From NCBI GenBank assembly GCA_000482145.1, contig AUXH01000007.1, forward strand, positions 31,885 to 95,884: a stretch of 64,000 nucleotides of DNA. The letters run 5' to 3'. Position numbers and translations under genes: made by a program. This document shows positions 37,665 to 45,742 of this stretch, in pieces. The stretch is from Strigomonas culicis (taxonomy: Eukaryota > Euglenozoa > Kinetoplastea > Trypanosomatida > Trypanosomatidae). Numbering within the stretch: the first letter of the stretch is position 1; every line of letters starts with the position of its first letter. The notes below the pieces were generated by a model. That model did no database searches, was not told the DNA's origin, and worked only from the letters and a program-made list of their open reading frames with translations.

Positions 37665-40136
37665 ATGGCCGTCCCAGCGGATACGTGCACACTGGTGTGG
37701 CCCATAGAGAGGGACGCCGATGGTGCTGTGCCGGATGCTTTTGCTGGGCGCAGTGCGTGGTTGGTCGGTTGGAACCCCCGAGGGCTCTCGGTGGTGGTGT
37801 GTGGCTTCTTCCACAGCATATCGCATAACGAAGCGGTCGTGCAGCTAAAGGAAATTAAATCCATGTTGAAAGACTACAGCCCGCTGTACGGAAGTCTTCA
37901 CGTGTTAGGCTACATTGAGGGCACCACGACGGCCGCCAGTGGCTCCATGACCGCCCGCCGTGCGAGCGCCCTGGAGGTGGACAAGGCGCGGAGCCTCGCG
38001 CGTCAGTCGGAGGACGTGTGGCTGCAGCTCCAGCCCGGCCCCACGCTGGGGGAGGTGTGGTGCTGCGGCTACCGCGTCCACGGGTGCCAGCTGCACGTGA
38101 TCCGCTGCAGCCCGAGCAGGCGGTACGCGGTCAGCCCCGACATCTTCTCCCCGACCGCGCTGTACGGGCCCGGGGGCCTACACCAGCTGCTGAATGGGCA
38201 GTCGCCGCTCTGCGTGCGGGGCGCCCTCTCCTCCCTCGAGGGTGTGCTGCTGCCTGGCGTGATGCGGGAAGAAAGCGCCCCGCTCCAGCAGGGGAAGGGG
38301 CCCCTGACCGATCTCCTGAAGACCACCAGTACGGTGGAGCGTGGCGATCTATCGGTGAGCTTTGTGGACGAGCCCGACGACATCACCGGCCCACACTACG
38401 AAAACAGTAGTTTCTACATGGGCAAGAACGCCAGCATGGGAGACGGGAGGATGAGTGTGGCGGACAGCTTCTTTGTTCCGAACACCTCTTCGTATCATCC
38501 GCCGCAAATGGAAGACGTTCCACTGGAGCTGCTGCCCCCACGCCTGGACTTTCCTACCAGTACAAAAAACCACTCCGAAATGAGTATGCTTCTGCGGCTG
38601 TGCTACACAGGCGTCAACGTGTCACGCGTGATTAACAGCAAGACTCCGTACGAGCTCAAGGAGGAGCCCAACGAGATGAGCCGTCGCACAGAGTCGTCGC
38701 ATCTCGGCGAAGCCATGGCGCTGAACGACACAGGGGTGTTCATCCTGCAAGTCGTCATACAGCTGCTGCTCTTCGCGCTGAAGGTGGAAACTGCCATTGC
38801 GCCCTTTTCCTTCGTCGCCCAGACACTGGAAGTGCGCACGCGTGAGTTGATCAACTTCTTCTCCATGATCCTTGGCAAGACCAGCACGTGTGGGCTTCAC
38901 CCTGTACTGCCCCACAAGGAGCACGCCGTGTCGTTTTTGATGTGCACGTGGAGCTTCCTTGTCCGTATCTTCGTCGACTTCCTGCTCGGCCTCTCCTTCT
39001 ACGTGTGCTTTCACGCTCTGTTCCACCACAAGTTTGACTCCTTTCCGTTTTACTTTCTCTATGACGTGCACATGTCGTACATGGAGTGGTTCGCAGGATG
39101 GCCGGCCGGCTTCAAGGCGAACGAGGACGTCAACAAGATCCTCTGTTTTTTCTCGAGCGTGCTGCTCACCATGTGGAACCTCATTGCGCGCGGCGGGGTC
39201 TTCCTTCGCGTGGCCTCCTTCGGGGGCACGATGCCCCTCCAAGAGTCCGTGCTCACCGCGATGCAGGACGCCATCTCGGTGGCGAACAGCACGTGCAGCG
39301 CGTACAACTATCAGTCCAGCAACGTGAGCACCACCGTGAGCTTCTCGCTGGCCGATCGGCACCCAGAGGTGTACGTCTGGCTCGACTTCGGGGTCCTCCT
39401 CACGTGTCTCTTCGGCGCGAGCGTCGCCCTGTCCGCCTTTGCAGACGCGACGCGTCTCGCCTCGCTGCACCTCACCATCCTGTTTGGCATCTTCTCTCGC
39501 CTCTACGATGTGGTGCTGAGCCTCATCGGCAGTCTCTCCGGGCTCTTTCGCGGTCTCAAGTACAACCCGCTGCGGTGTCGCGTCGACGGACATCAGTTCC
39601 AAACCGATCAGATGCTCTTCGCCTCTTTTTTTCTCGTCGTCATCTGCAGCTTGCTTCCCGCTGTGTTAGTGTACTATGTTTACTTTATGTTGATCGGTGT
39701 GTGTGTCTGGCTCATTTCACTCTTCTTTGTCAACCTGGGCTACCTCATTATGTACCTGCCCACCTTCGAGGTGTTCTACTGGCTCTGCCGCCGACACAGG
39801 CTTGTCGGAAGCCTGTACGTTTCGCGGCCTTACGTGACCATGACCCGCCACTTCACCACCGCGGGCTCGCGCGACCCTTGCACGGTGCAGACGGTGGACC
39901 TGTCACTCTGCACCTCGCCGCTGCCGCTCTACTACATGCTGACAGACTTTCTGGCCGTCCTGTGCATCCTGCAGAAGAACGTCTTCCCGACACAAATGCT
40001 GCTCGGCTGCCTGACCGGCAACATGGAGCGGGTCCAGTTCAACACGGTGGAGCAGCTGGTGCCGCACTTGGTCGCCAACCCAGAAGATCCTACGTGTGCA
40101 TACCTGAAACCCAACCAGGATAAAAAGAAAAAATGA
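37665..40136 (+). CDS. GPI1: GPI1/PIG-Q subunit of GPI N-acetylglucosaminyltransferase
   Basis: 823 residues. The GPI-GlcNAc transferase complex starts GPI-anchor synthesis on the ER membrane by adding GlcNAc to phosphatidylinositol; GPI1/PIG-Q stabilises it. The family signature LFRGLKYNPLRCRVD is at about residues 627-641, followed by several membrane helices (SFFLVVICSLLPAVLVYYVYF and onward). Upstream is the matching block HPVLPHKEHAVSFLMCTWSF plus two further hydrophobic segments. The N-terminal 350 residues are soluble and poorly conserved. The frame is open upstream, but pyrimidine-rich DNA at 37497-37562 with the first AG at 37594-37595 makes ATG 37665 the likely start. GPI anchors attach the major surface proteins of trypanosomatids. 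Confidence 0.85.
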   Translation: MAVPADTCTLVWPIERDADGAVPDAFAGRSAWLVGWNPRGLSVVVCGFFHSISHNEAVVQLKEIKSMLKDYSPLYGSLHVLGYIEGTTTAASGSMTARRASALEVDKARSLARQSEDVWLQLQPGPTLGEVWCCGYRVHGCQLHVIRCSPSRRYAVSPDIFSPTALYGPGGLHQLLNGQSPLCVRGALSSLEGVLLPGVMREESAPLQQGKGPLTDLLKTTSTVERGDLSVSFVDEPDDITGPHYENSSFYMGKNASMGDGRMSVADSFFVPNTSSYHPPQMEDVPLELLPPRLDFPTSTKNHSEMSMLLRLCYTGVNVSRVINSKTPYELKEEPNEMSRRTESSHLGEAMALNDTGVFILQVVIQLLLFALKVETAIAPFSFVAQTLEVRTRELINFFSMILGKTSTCGLHPVLPHKEHAVSFLMCTWSFLVRIFVDFLLGLSFYVCFHALFHHKFDSFPFYFLYDVHMSYMEWFAGWPAGFKANEDVNKILCFFSSVLLTMWNLIARGGVFLRVASFGGTMPLQESVLTAMQDAISVANSTCSAYNYQSSNVSTTVSFSLADRHPEVYVWLDFGVLLTCLFGASVALSAFADATRLASLHLTILFGIFSRLYDVVLSLIGSLSGLFRGLKYNPLRCRVDGHQFQTDQMLFASFFLVVICSLLPAVLVYYVYFMLIGVCVWLISLFFVNLGYLIMYLPTFEVFYWLCRRHRLVGSLYVSRPYVTMTRHFTTAGSRDPCTVQTVDLSLCTSPLPLYYMLTDFLAVLCILQKNVFPTQMLLGCLTGNMERVQFNTVEQLVPHLVANPEDPTCAYLKPNQDKKKK

Positions 40137-40464
40137 TAGTGTTTCATGTTGACTGTGTGATTTCACATTGGTTCTTTCCGCTCGTCCCCTAACGGTTTGC
40201 CCGCATTAATTTGGTGATAAGTTGACAAACAATACAGCGAAGACAAAGCAGTCACGATAGCACTACTGACTGGTAGCCCCTTTCTTTTTTCCTCTTGTCA
40301 AAATGATACATATATATATATACACACAGACTGTATTGCGTATTGCATCTTCATCTTCTCATGCCTCTCTCTTATGGTTCTTCTATTCTCGTTTAGTCCT
40401 CACTCATTTTGTGTCTCCATAACTACTCCACGCCCACACGCATAAATAAAACACCTATCGTGAA
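40137..40464 (+). promoter_or_regulatory. Intergenic region, 328 bases
   Basis: Contains a (TA)n stretch near 40309-40323 and pyrimidine-rich DNA at about 40345-40410 before the first kinetoplast-associated protein gene. Confidence 0.4.
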
Positions 40465-40929
40465 ATGTTTCGCTTCACCGTCCGCAAGTTGTTCACCTCT
40501 CCCTACTTCCTCTTCGTGCACGATGTGCAGAAGAAGAACCCGGTGAAGGGCAAGGGTTTCCAGAAGAAGCTCAGCAAGATGTACCACAGCCTGCCTGAGG
40601 CGCAGAAGCAGGCCTACCTGCGCCGCGCGCGCCTCGCGAAGAACCCCGGCCGCGATGAATTCCGCAAGCTGCAGAAGCAGTACAACGACAAGCTGACGCA
40701 CTTGCCCGTGAACAAGCGCGCCGCGGCCGTCAGCGCTTTGCTGAAGCAGAAGCGCGCCGGTGCTCCGATCAACGTTGAGGGCGCCTCCAGCGTGGCTCTG
40801 CGCAAGGCCAAGGTGGTGAAGCCGGTCGCGAAGCCGGCCGCGAAGACCGTTGCCAAGAAGCTCAAGGTCGCCTCGAAGTCCAAGCAGGTGAGGACTGTCG
40901 CGAAGAAGGTCAAGAAGTCCAAGAAGTAA
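40465..40929 (+). CDS. Kinetoplast-associated HMG-like protein (KAP family), copy 1
   Basis: 154 residues, very basic. It starts MFRFTVRKLFTSPYFLFVHD, a mitochondrial-type presequence running into an HMG-box-like segment (SPYFLFVHDVQKKN, then KKLSKMYHSLPEAQKQAYLRRA). The tail from about residue 108 is Lys/Ala/Val-rich like histone H1 (KPVAKPAAKTVAKK). Known KAPs in Crithidia and other trypanosomatids bind and condense kinetoplast DNA in the mitochondrion. The gene lies in tandem with a paralogue sharing the MFRFT start and the SPY-x-LFV motif. Function is by family resemblance. Confidence 0.85.
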   Translation: MFRFTVRKLFTSPYFLFVHDVQKKNPVKGKGFQKKLSKMYHSLPEAQKQAYLRRARLAKNPGRDEFRKLQKQYNDKLTHLPVNKRAAAVSALLKQKRAGAPINVEGASSVALRKAKVVKPVAKPAAKTVAKKLKVASKSKQVRTVAKKVKKSKK

Positions 40930-41391
40930 GCGTAAGTCTTATGAACAGTGATTGAAAATGTCCTTCTTTTCTTTTTCATTTACCTTTTTTTTTTTGGTTT
41001 GTCTTTACATACCATTTTTCCTTTATGTTAAACGCATCATAGAGAAGCTGAACAAAATATCTTGTGAATGCAACTGTTTTCGTCGTTATGAACATGCATC
41101 GTGATGGATACGTGTTTGTGGATGGAGTGTTGTATTGACGTTGAGCGTAAAGTTGTTTTCCCCTTCATCGATGGATTGAGTTTCTTGCAAAGACAATGTC
41201 ATGTCCTTTTGTTTTCTGTTTTTTGGCGATCGTGCCAGCCTTCAAATGCATTTGAACGCTTTCTTCTTTCCTCTCTTTTACTATTTTTCTTGTTACTTTA
41301 GATAATATCATCACCTCCCTTTTTCCTCCCGTAATTTGTTCTTTGTTATTGTTGTTCTAACTTACACCTGTTATACACTAAAAAAAAAAGG
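40930..41391 (+). promoter_or_regulatory. Intergenic region between the two KAP genes, 462 bases
   Basis: T-rich at about 40965-41000 and 41255-41330, with the ATG of copy 2 preceded directly by an A9 run and AG. The short open frame at 41101-41301 shows no protein-like features. Confidence 0.4.
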
Positions 41392-42027
41392 ATGTTTCGC
41401 TTTACGCCCGCCAAGCTCTCCATGTCACCGTACGCCCTTTTTGTGAAGGATATCCGCCGCAAGACAGCGCCCTCGTACAAGCTGAACATGAAGGATATCA
41501 AGAAGAAGTACCACAACTTGGTCGCGAGGGAGAAGGCCGCTCTTGTGCGCCGCGCTCGGGCGCTGCGTAACCCCAACTTGGATACGTTCAACGAGTTCCA
41601 GAAGCGCAATGCGAAGTACTTTCCACGCATGAAGATGAACACGCGGTCTCGTGTGTTGGGCGCACTCTACCGCCAGTACAAGGCCGCTAAGCTGCTGAAC
41701 TTTGCGGCAGCAGAGAAGGAGGCGAGGAGCATGGCGGCCAGAGCCAGGAGGCACACGGTCACCAAGGCTAAGAACGTGCTGGTCAAAGCAAAGGGGATGC
41801 AGGTCAAGGCAAAGGCGAAGCAGATCAAGGCAAAGGCGAAGCAGGTCAAGGCAAAGGCGAAGCAGGTCAAGGCAAAGGCGAAGCAAGTCAAAGCAAAGGC
41901 GAAGCAGACCAAGCCCAAGGCGACGCCACTGAAGCGTAAGAAAATTGCTGTGCGGAAGGTGTCGAAGAAATCCAAGAAGTCCAAGAAGTCCAAGAAATCC
42001 AAGAAGTCCAAGAAGTCCAAGAAGTGA
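41392..42027 (+). CDS. Kinetoplast-associated HMG-like protein (KAP family), copy 2, with repeat tail
   Basis: 211 residues. It begins MFRFTPAKLSMSPYALFVKD, paralogous to copy 1. The HMG-like core (about 12-62) ends in the matching VRRARALRNPNLDTFNEF segment. The tail differs completely from copy 1. Residues about 130-178 are a tandem 7-residue repeat (Q-V-K-A-K-A-K and variants), and the last 21 residues are seven S-K-K units. Predicted role is as for copy 1, compaction of kinetoplast DNA, with a lysine-rich histone-H1-like tail. The repeats are encoded by 21-bp and 9-bp DNA units and may vary in number between alleles. Confidence 0.85.
   Translation: MFRFTPAKLSMSPYALFVKDIRRKTAPSYKLNMKDIKKKYHNLVAREKAALVRRARALRNPNLDTFNEFQKRNAKYFPRMKMNTRSRVLGALYRQYKAAKLLNFAAAEKEARSMAARARRHTVTKAKNVLVKAKGMQVKAKAKQIKAKAKQVKAKAKQVKAKAKQVKAKAKQTKPKATPLKRKKIAVRKVSKKSKKSKKSKKSKKSKKSKK
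41779..41925 (+). repeat. 21-bp tandem repeat encoding QVKAKAK, about 7 units
   Basis: Seven consecutive 21-base units within KAP copy 2. The four at 41800-41883 are almost identical; the first and last are degenerate. Confidence 0.9.
41962..42024 (+). repeat. 9-bp tandem repeat encoding SKK, 7 units
   Basis: Seven consecutive 9-base units (TCC AAG AAG and variants) run up to the TGA stop of KAP copy 2. Confidence 0.9.
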
Positions 42028-42830
42028 AAAGGAAAAAATAAGTGTACGTCACTCCATTATCAAAAGACGAAAAACACAATATCGAACGGTAGGGCACACC
42101 AGTAACAATCGATGCTCCTTCACGATATAGAACTACGATAGAAGCTTCAATATTGATCACAATTACACAGTCATTATTGTTATTATTTTATACATTTATT
42201 TCTTCTTTATTTAGAGTATGAGATACGAAGTACGTTGGAAGGTCTTCTCTTGTCTTCGTTGTACATCGGCTCTTTTTTTTTTTTTGTCTCGTTGCTTAAA
42301 CACGAATTACCAGATCTGTTAATTGGTGTTTCTGCATGCGAATATGTATAGAAATAGAAGAAGAAAAAATAACATATTTAGTAAAACAAATAATCAGCAA
42401 GAAAGAGAAAAAAAAAACGACTTTTCTTTGTCAATGTGGTCTTGTTAATGCCTTCTCTATCATCAAGTATATCTTCTCTTCTTTTTTCTGCCTTCCCCAC
42501 TCGGGAGAAAAAAAAAAAAAGAACGCCTGTAGTATATATACATCTATAAAAATATAAATTGAGAAACACTGGATTGGCCTCGAACAGTGTGGTACTTTTC
42601 AAGAAGAAGGCCGCACACTGTCTGAGCCACAGCGAAACATCGTTTCAGCAAGTTGTACACCATCTGTGATCAACCTGCCGTGAAGCGTACAGGACCGCGC
42701 TTCTAGCGTACTGCATCCGAGCAGGGTACATATAGCCACCCGCCTCAGCATCATAGGCATAGGCATACGACCCGTGCAACACTGTTTAGTACTAAAAAAA
42801 AAATAGAGGAAGAAAAAGCGAAAAGAGAAC
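42028..42830 (+). promoter_or_regulatory. Intergenic region and probable long leader of the AMPK-like gene
   Basis: AT-rich to about 42560, with a pyrimidine tract at 42472-42500 and the first AG in the A-run that follows. From about 42595 to 42790 the composition turns balanced and complex, and no ATG occurs on the + strand between 42481 and the start codon at 42831. This fits a mature 5' UTR of over 300 bases. Confidence 0.45.
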
Positions 42831-44819
42831 ATGGAGACGCATCGTAGAAGCTCTTCTATTTCAGCGGTGGAGCAACGCATAGGCTCGTACATCATCGGCG
42901 CGACCGTTGGCAAGGGTAGTTTTGGCAAGGTCAAGAAGGGGCGGCACATCGCAACAGGGGAGCCCGTGGCAATCAAGATTCTCAACCGCCAAAAGCTCAA
43001 GAGTGCCAATATGGACAAAAAGATTGATCGCGAAATTGACATTCTGAAGCTTTTTTCGCATCCCAATATCTGCCGCCTCTACGAGGTGATCTCCACTCCT
43101 TCCGACATGTATCTCATCATGGAGTACGTGGAGGGCGGGGAGCTGTACGACTACATCGTGCAGCGGGGTCGCGTGCCGGAAAAGGAGGCCCGCTACATCT
43201 TCCAGCAGATTGTGTGCGCGCTCGAGTACTGCCACCACTTCCGCGTCGTGCACCGAGACTTGAAGCCGGAGAACATCCTGTTGGGCCCCGGTCTGCAGGT
43301 GAAGCTGATCGACTTTGGTCTGTCCAACATTATGAAGGACGGCGAGTTTCTCACGACCTCGTGCGGGTCGCCCAATTACGCCGCGCCGGAGGTAATCTCT
43401 GGTAAGCTGTACTTCGGCCCCGAGGTCGATGTGTGGTCGTGTGGGGTCATCTTATACGCCCTTCTGTGTGGGTGTCTGCCGTTTGACGAGGACAGTATCC
43501 CGCTTCTGTTTAGCAAGATCAAGAAGGCTAAGTACTCCATCCCGACCTCCATGCCGGAGCAGCCGCGCGAGCTGATCAAGCACATATTGGTCATGGACCC
43601 GCTCATCCGCGAGACGATCCCGCAGCTGCGCGACAACGAGTGGTTCAACCGGAAGCTGCCGCTGCGCCTCACATACCACGAGTCGCTCTTCCTGGCGCAG
43701 GAGGACCGCATCAACCCGACGCTTGTTGCCGAGACGGCGAAGTGGCTCAACATCCACGAGTGCGACGTCTACCGGGCCATCAAGCAGGGTGGCGGGCCCA
43801 CCTACATGGCGTACAGCATCCTCCTCGACAAGAAGCGCCGCCAGGAGATCACGGCGGAGGTGCAGGAGCTGGGCATCCTCGACAAGGAGGTCGCCGGGAT
43901 GTCGGAGACGCAGGAGCCGCGCTCGTCCTTCCAGCCCAAGGCCACGGCGCGCGAGCTCAACATGGGGCTGATGCTCACGCAGAGCCCCGCGATGGAGGCG
44001 CTGCTCGACCACCGCGACGCGACGATGAACAAGGCCACGTACAACACGGGCGCCTTTGTGCCGGCCTCCGCGCAGGAGCGGGGTCTCTCCGCGAACGCGC
44101 TCGGCGAGTCTCCCGGGGGGTCGGTGGGCTCCTTCCGCATGACGACGAAGGCCTTCACCTCGGGCAGCATGCCGGCCAACTACCGCCGCAGCGGCGTGAG
44201 CGTCACGCAGCTCGGCGCGAGCCTGCAGGAGCAGGCGCGCGTGGGGTCCGTCGCGCGCAAGCACGCCATGTACACGGTGGAGGAGGAGCAGTTCATTGTG
44301 GAGCACAACGTGGGGTGGCGCGTCGGCCTCATGACGGACTGGCACGGCGAGCGCGTGCTGGCGAGCGTCTACGGCGTGCTGAAGAAGTACAAGATGGAGT
44401 GGAAGGTGCTGGCGCCCTTCCGGCTCGCGGCACGCACGACGGACCGCACGTGGGGCATTCTGGGGAACCAGAAGGTGGTCGAGTCCCCTGTGTGTCGCAG
44501 CGAGGAGCCCACGACGCCCGTCACCGCGAACAGAGGGGAGGGCAGCTTTCCCACCCACGCGATGCCGTCCCCCACGGTCTCCTCACACGAGAGCCCCTCC
44601 GGCAACGTGCCGATGTCGTCGTTCCCTGCCCTGTCCTCGCCCGTGACGCCCGCCTACAAGGCACCGAGGCAGCAGGTGGTATTTACATTGCACGTGCTGA
44701 GAATTAACGAGCGGCACGACAGAGGCTTTCTCGTGGACTTCGCAATACGACAGAACACGCTCTGTGGCTTTGACGTTGTTTTACATATATCTAATGATCT
44801 TATTCAACTTCTCGGTTAG
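42831..44819 (+). CDS. AMPK/SNF1 alpha-type protein kinase
   Basis: 662 residues. The kinase domain is near the N-terminus: GKGSFG (27-32), K49, E68, HRDLKPEN (141-148) and DFG (161-163). The activation loop GEFLTTSCGSPNYAAPE has the LKB1-target-equivalent Thr at T176. After it comes a UBA-like/autoinhibitory segment (NPTLVAETAKWLNIHECDVYRAIKQ), then a disordered linker, then an adenylate-sensor-like C-terminal domain (WRVGLMTDWHGERVLASVYG, YKMEWKVLAPF, and the final LLVDF-type strand near residue 635). This order is that of AMPK alpha and separates it from generic CAMK kinases. It is expected to be an energy-sensing kinase acting with beta and gamma subunits encoded elsewhere. Confidence 0.88.
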   Translation: METHRRSSSISAVEQRIGSYIIGATVGKGSFGKVKKGRHIATGEPVAIKILNRQKLKSANMDKKIDREIDILKLFSHPNICRLYEVISTPSDMYLIMEYVEGGELYDYIVQRGRVPEKEARYIFQQIVCALEYCHHFRVVHRDLKPENILLGPGLQVKLIDFGLSNIMKDGEFLTTSCGSPNYAAPEVISGKLYFGPEVDVWSCGVILYALLCGCLPFDEDSIPLLFSKIKKAKYSIPTSMPEQPRELIKHILVMDPLIRETIPQLRDNEWFNRKLPLRLTYHESLFLAQEDRINPTLVAETAKWLNIHECDVYRAIKQGGGPTYMAYSILLDKKRRQEITAEVQELGILDKEVAGMSETQEPRSSFQPKATARELNMGLMLTQSPAMEALLDHRDATMNKATYNTGAFVPASAQERGLSANALGESPGGSVGSFRMTTKAFTSGSMPANYRRSGVSVTQLGASLQEQARVGSVARKHAMYTVEEEQFIVEHNVGWRVGLMTDWHGERVLASVYGVLKKYKMEWKVLAPFRLAARTTDRTWGILGNQKVVESPVCRSEEPTTPVTANRGEGSFPTHAMPSPTVSSHESPSGNVPMSSFPALSSPVTPAYKAPRQQVVFTLHVLRINERHDRGFLVDFAIRQNTLCGFDVVLHISNDLIQLLG

Positions 44820-45742
44820 CGCAGCATGTTTAATACATACATATATATATATACAAAAGGAGTGCGTGTTAACCGAGGGTCCAGAAAAGCGAGCCTGTTG
44901 TATTTATCATCTCTTTTCTTCTGTACCGCTAATTAGTTCTATGAAGCTATCCCTCATCATCATTGCGCAGAGTGCTTTGATTATCTTCGTTCTTCTTTCT
45001 TTTTTGTTTTCAAACACGTTTTTGTATAAGCTATTTTTAAATTCACACATAAGTTACCTTTTCTCTTCATTGTTGTAGCATAGTTTTCCCCCCTTTTTTT
45101 TCCTTTTTTTTTCCTTTTACCTGTTGTAGATTGTATGCACCTTACTCTAGTTGTCGTTTATAACATCTTCGTGCTCTCATTTTAATTACTGGTTTTTATT
45201 TTACAATCGATTGAACAGAAAAAAAAAAGAAAAGAAAAGAAAGGTAATATATGAATTATAATAAACAAAATAGCATACCAAATAGTATAAAACAGGGAAA
45301 ACAAAACCAAAGCAAAACAAAACATAAAAGAGCAAAAAAAAAAAAAGATGAATAGAAAGGAACGTGTCTTGAAGTAATTCGAATGCTTTTTTTTTTTCTT
45401 CTCTGCGGTATATGAAATTGAATGAATGTGCAAGAAGTCAAAAGTTAAAACGTAAGTTACTAATAAAAGTTGCTGTATAAATTATATTTCTGCGATCGTC
45501 GTATTGCGTATACTATTATCTTATACAATTATTCTTCTGTTTTTTTTTTTTCAACATGCTCTTTGTTTGCCTATCTTTACTATCACTTGTCTTACTCTCT
45601 TTTTATTTCTTCTCCACGTATTCTTCTTTTTTACTTCGCCACGCTCATATTTCTTCTATGTTCGTCTTAAAGCTGTGTTTTTTTCGTCTTCTTCTTCTTT
45701 ACATTTGTTGTCCTCGCCGCGGCTTTCTGTAGCTAGAAACAC
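44820..45742 (+). promoter_or_regulatory. Intergenic region, 923 bases
   Basis: AT-rich, with (TA)n near 44838-44852, A-rich stretches at 45216-45240 and 45333-45348, and long T/C tracts at about 45525-45625 and 45680-45715. Short open frames on both strands are Phe-, Leu- or Lys-rich and are not called. Confidence 0.4.

Noticed and set aside
40465..42027. Histone H1 genes
   Set aside because: The Lys/Ala tails resemble H1, but both proteins begin with a mitochondrial-type leader and an HMG-like SPY-x-LFV head, which fits KAP proteins.
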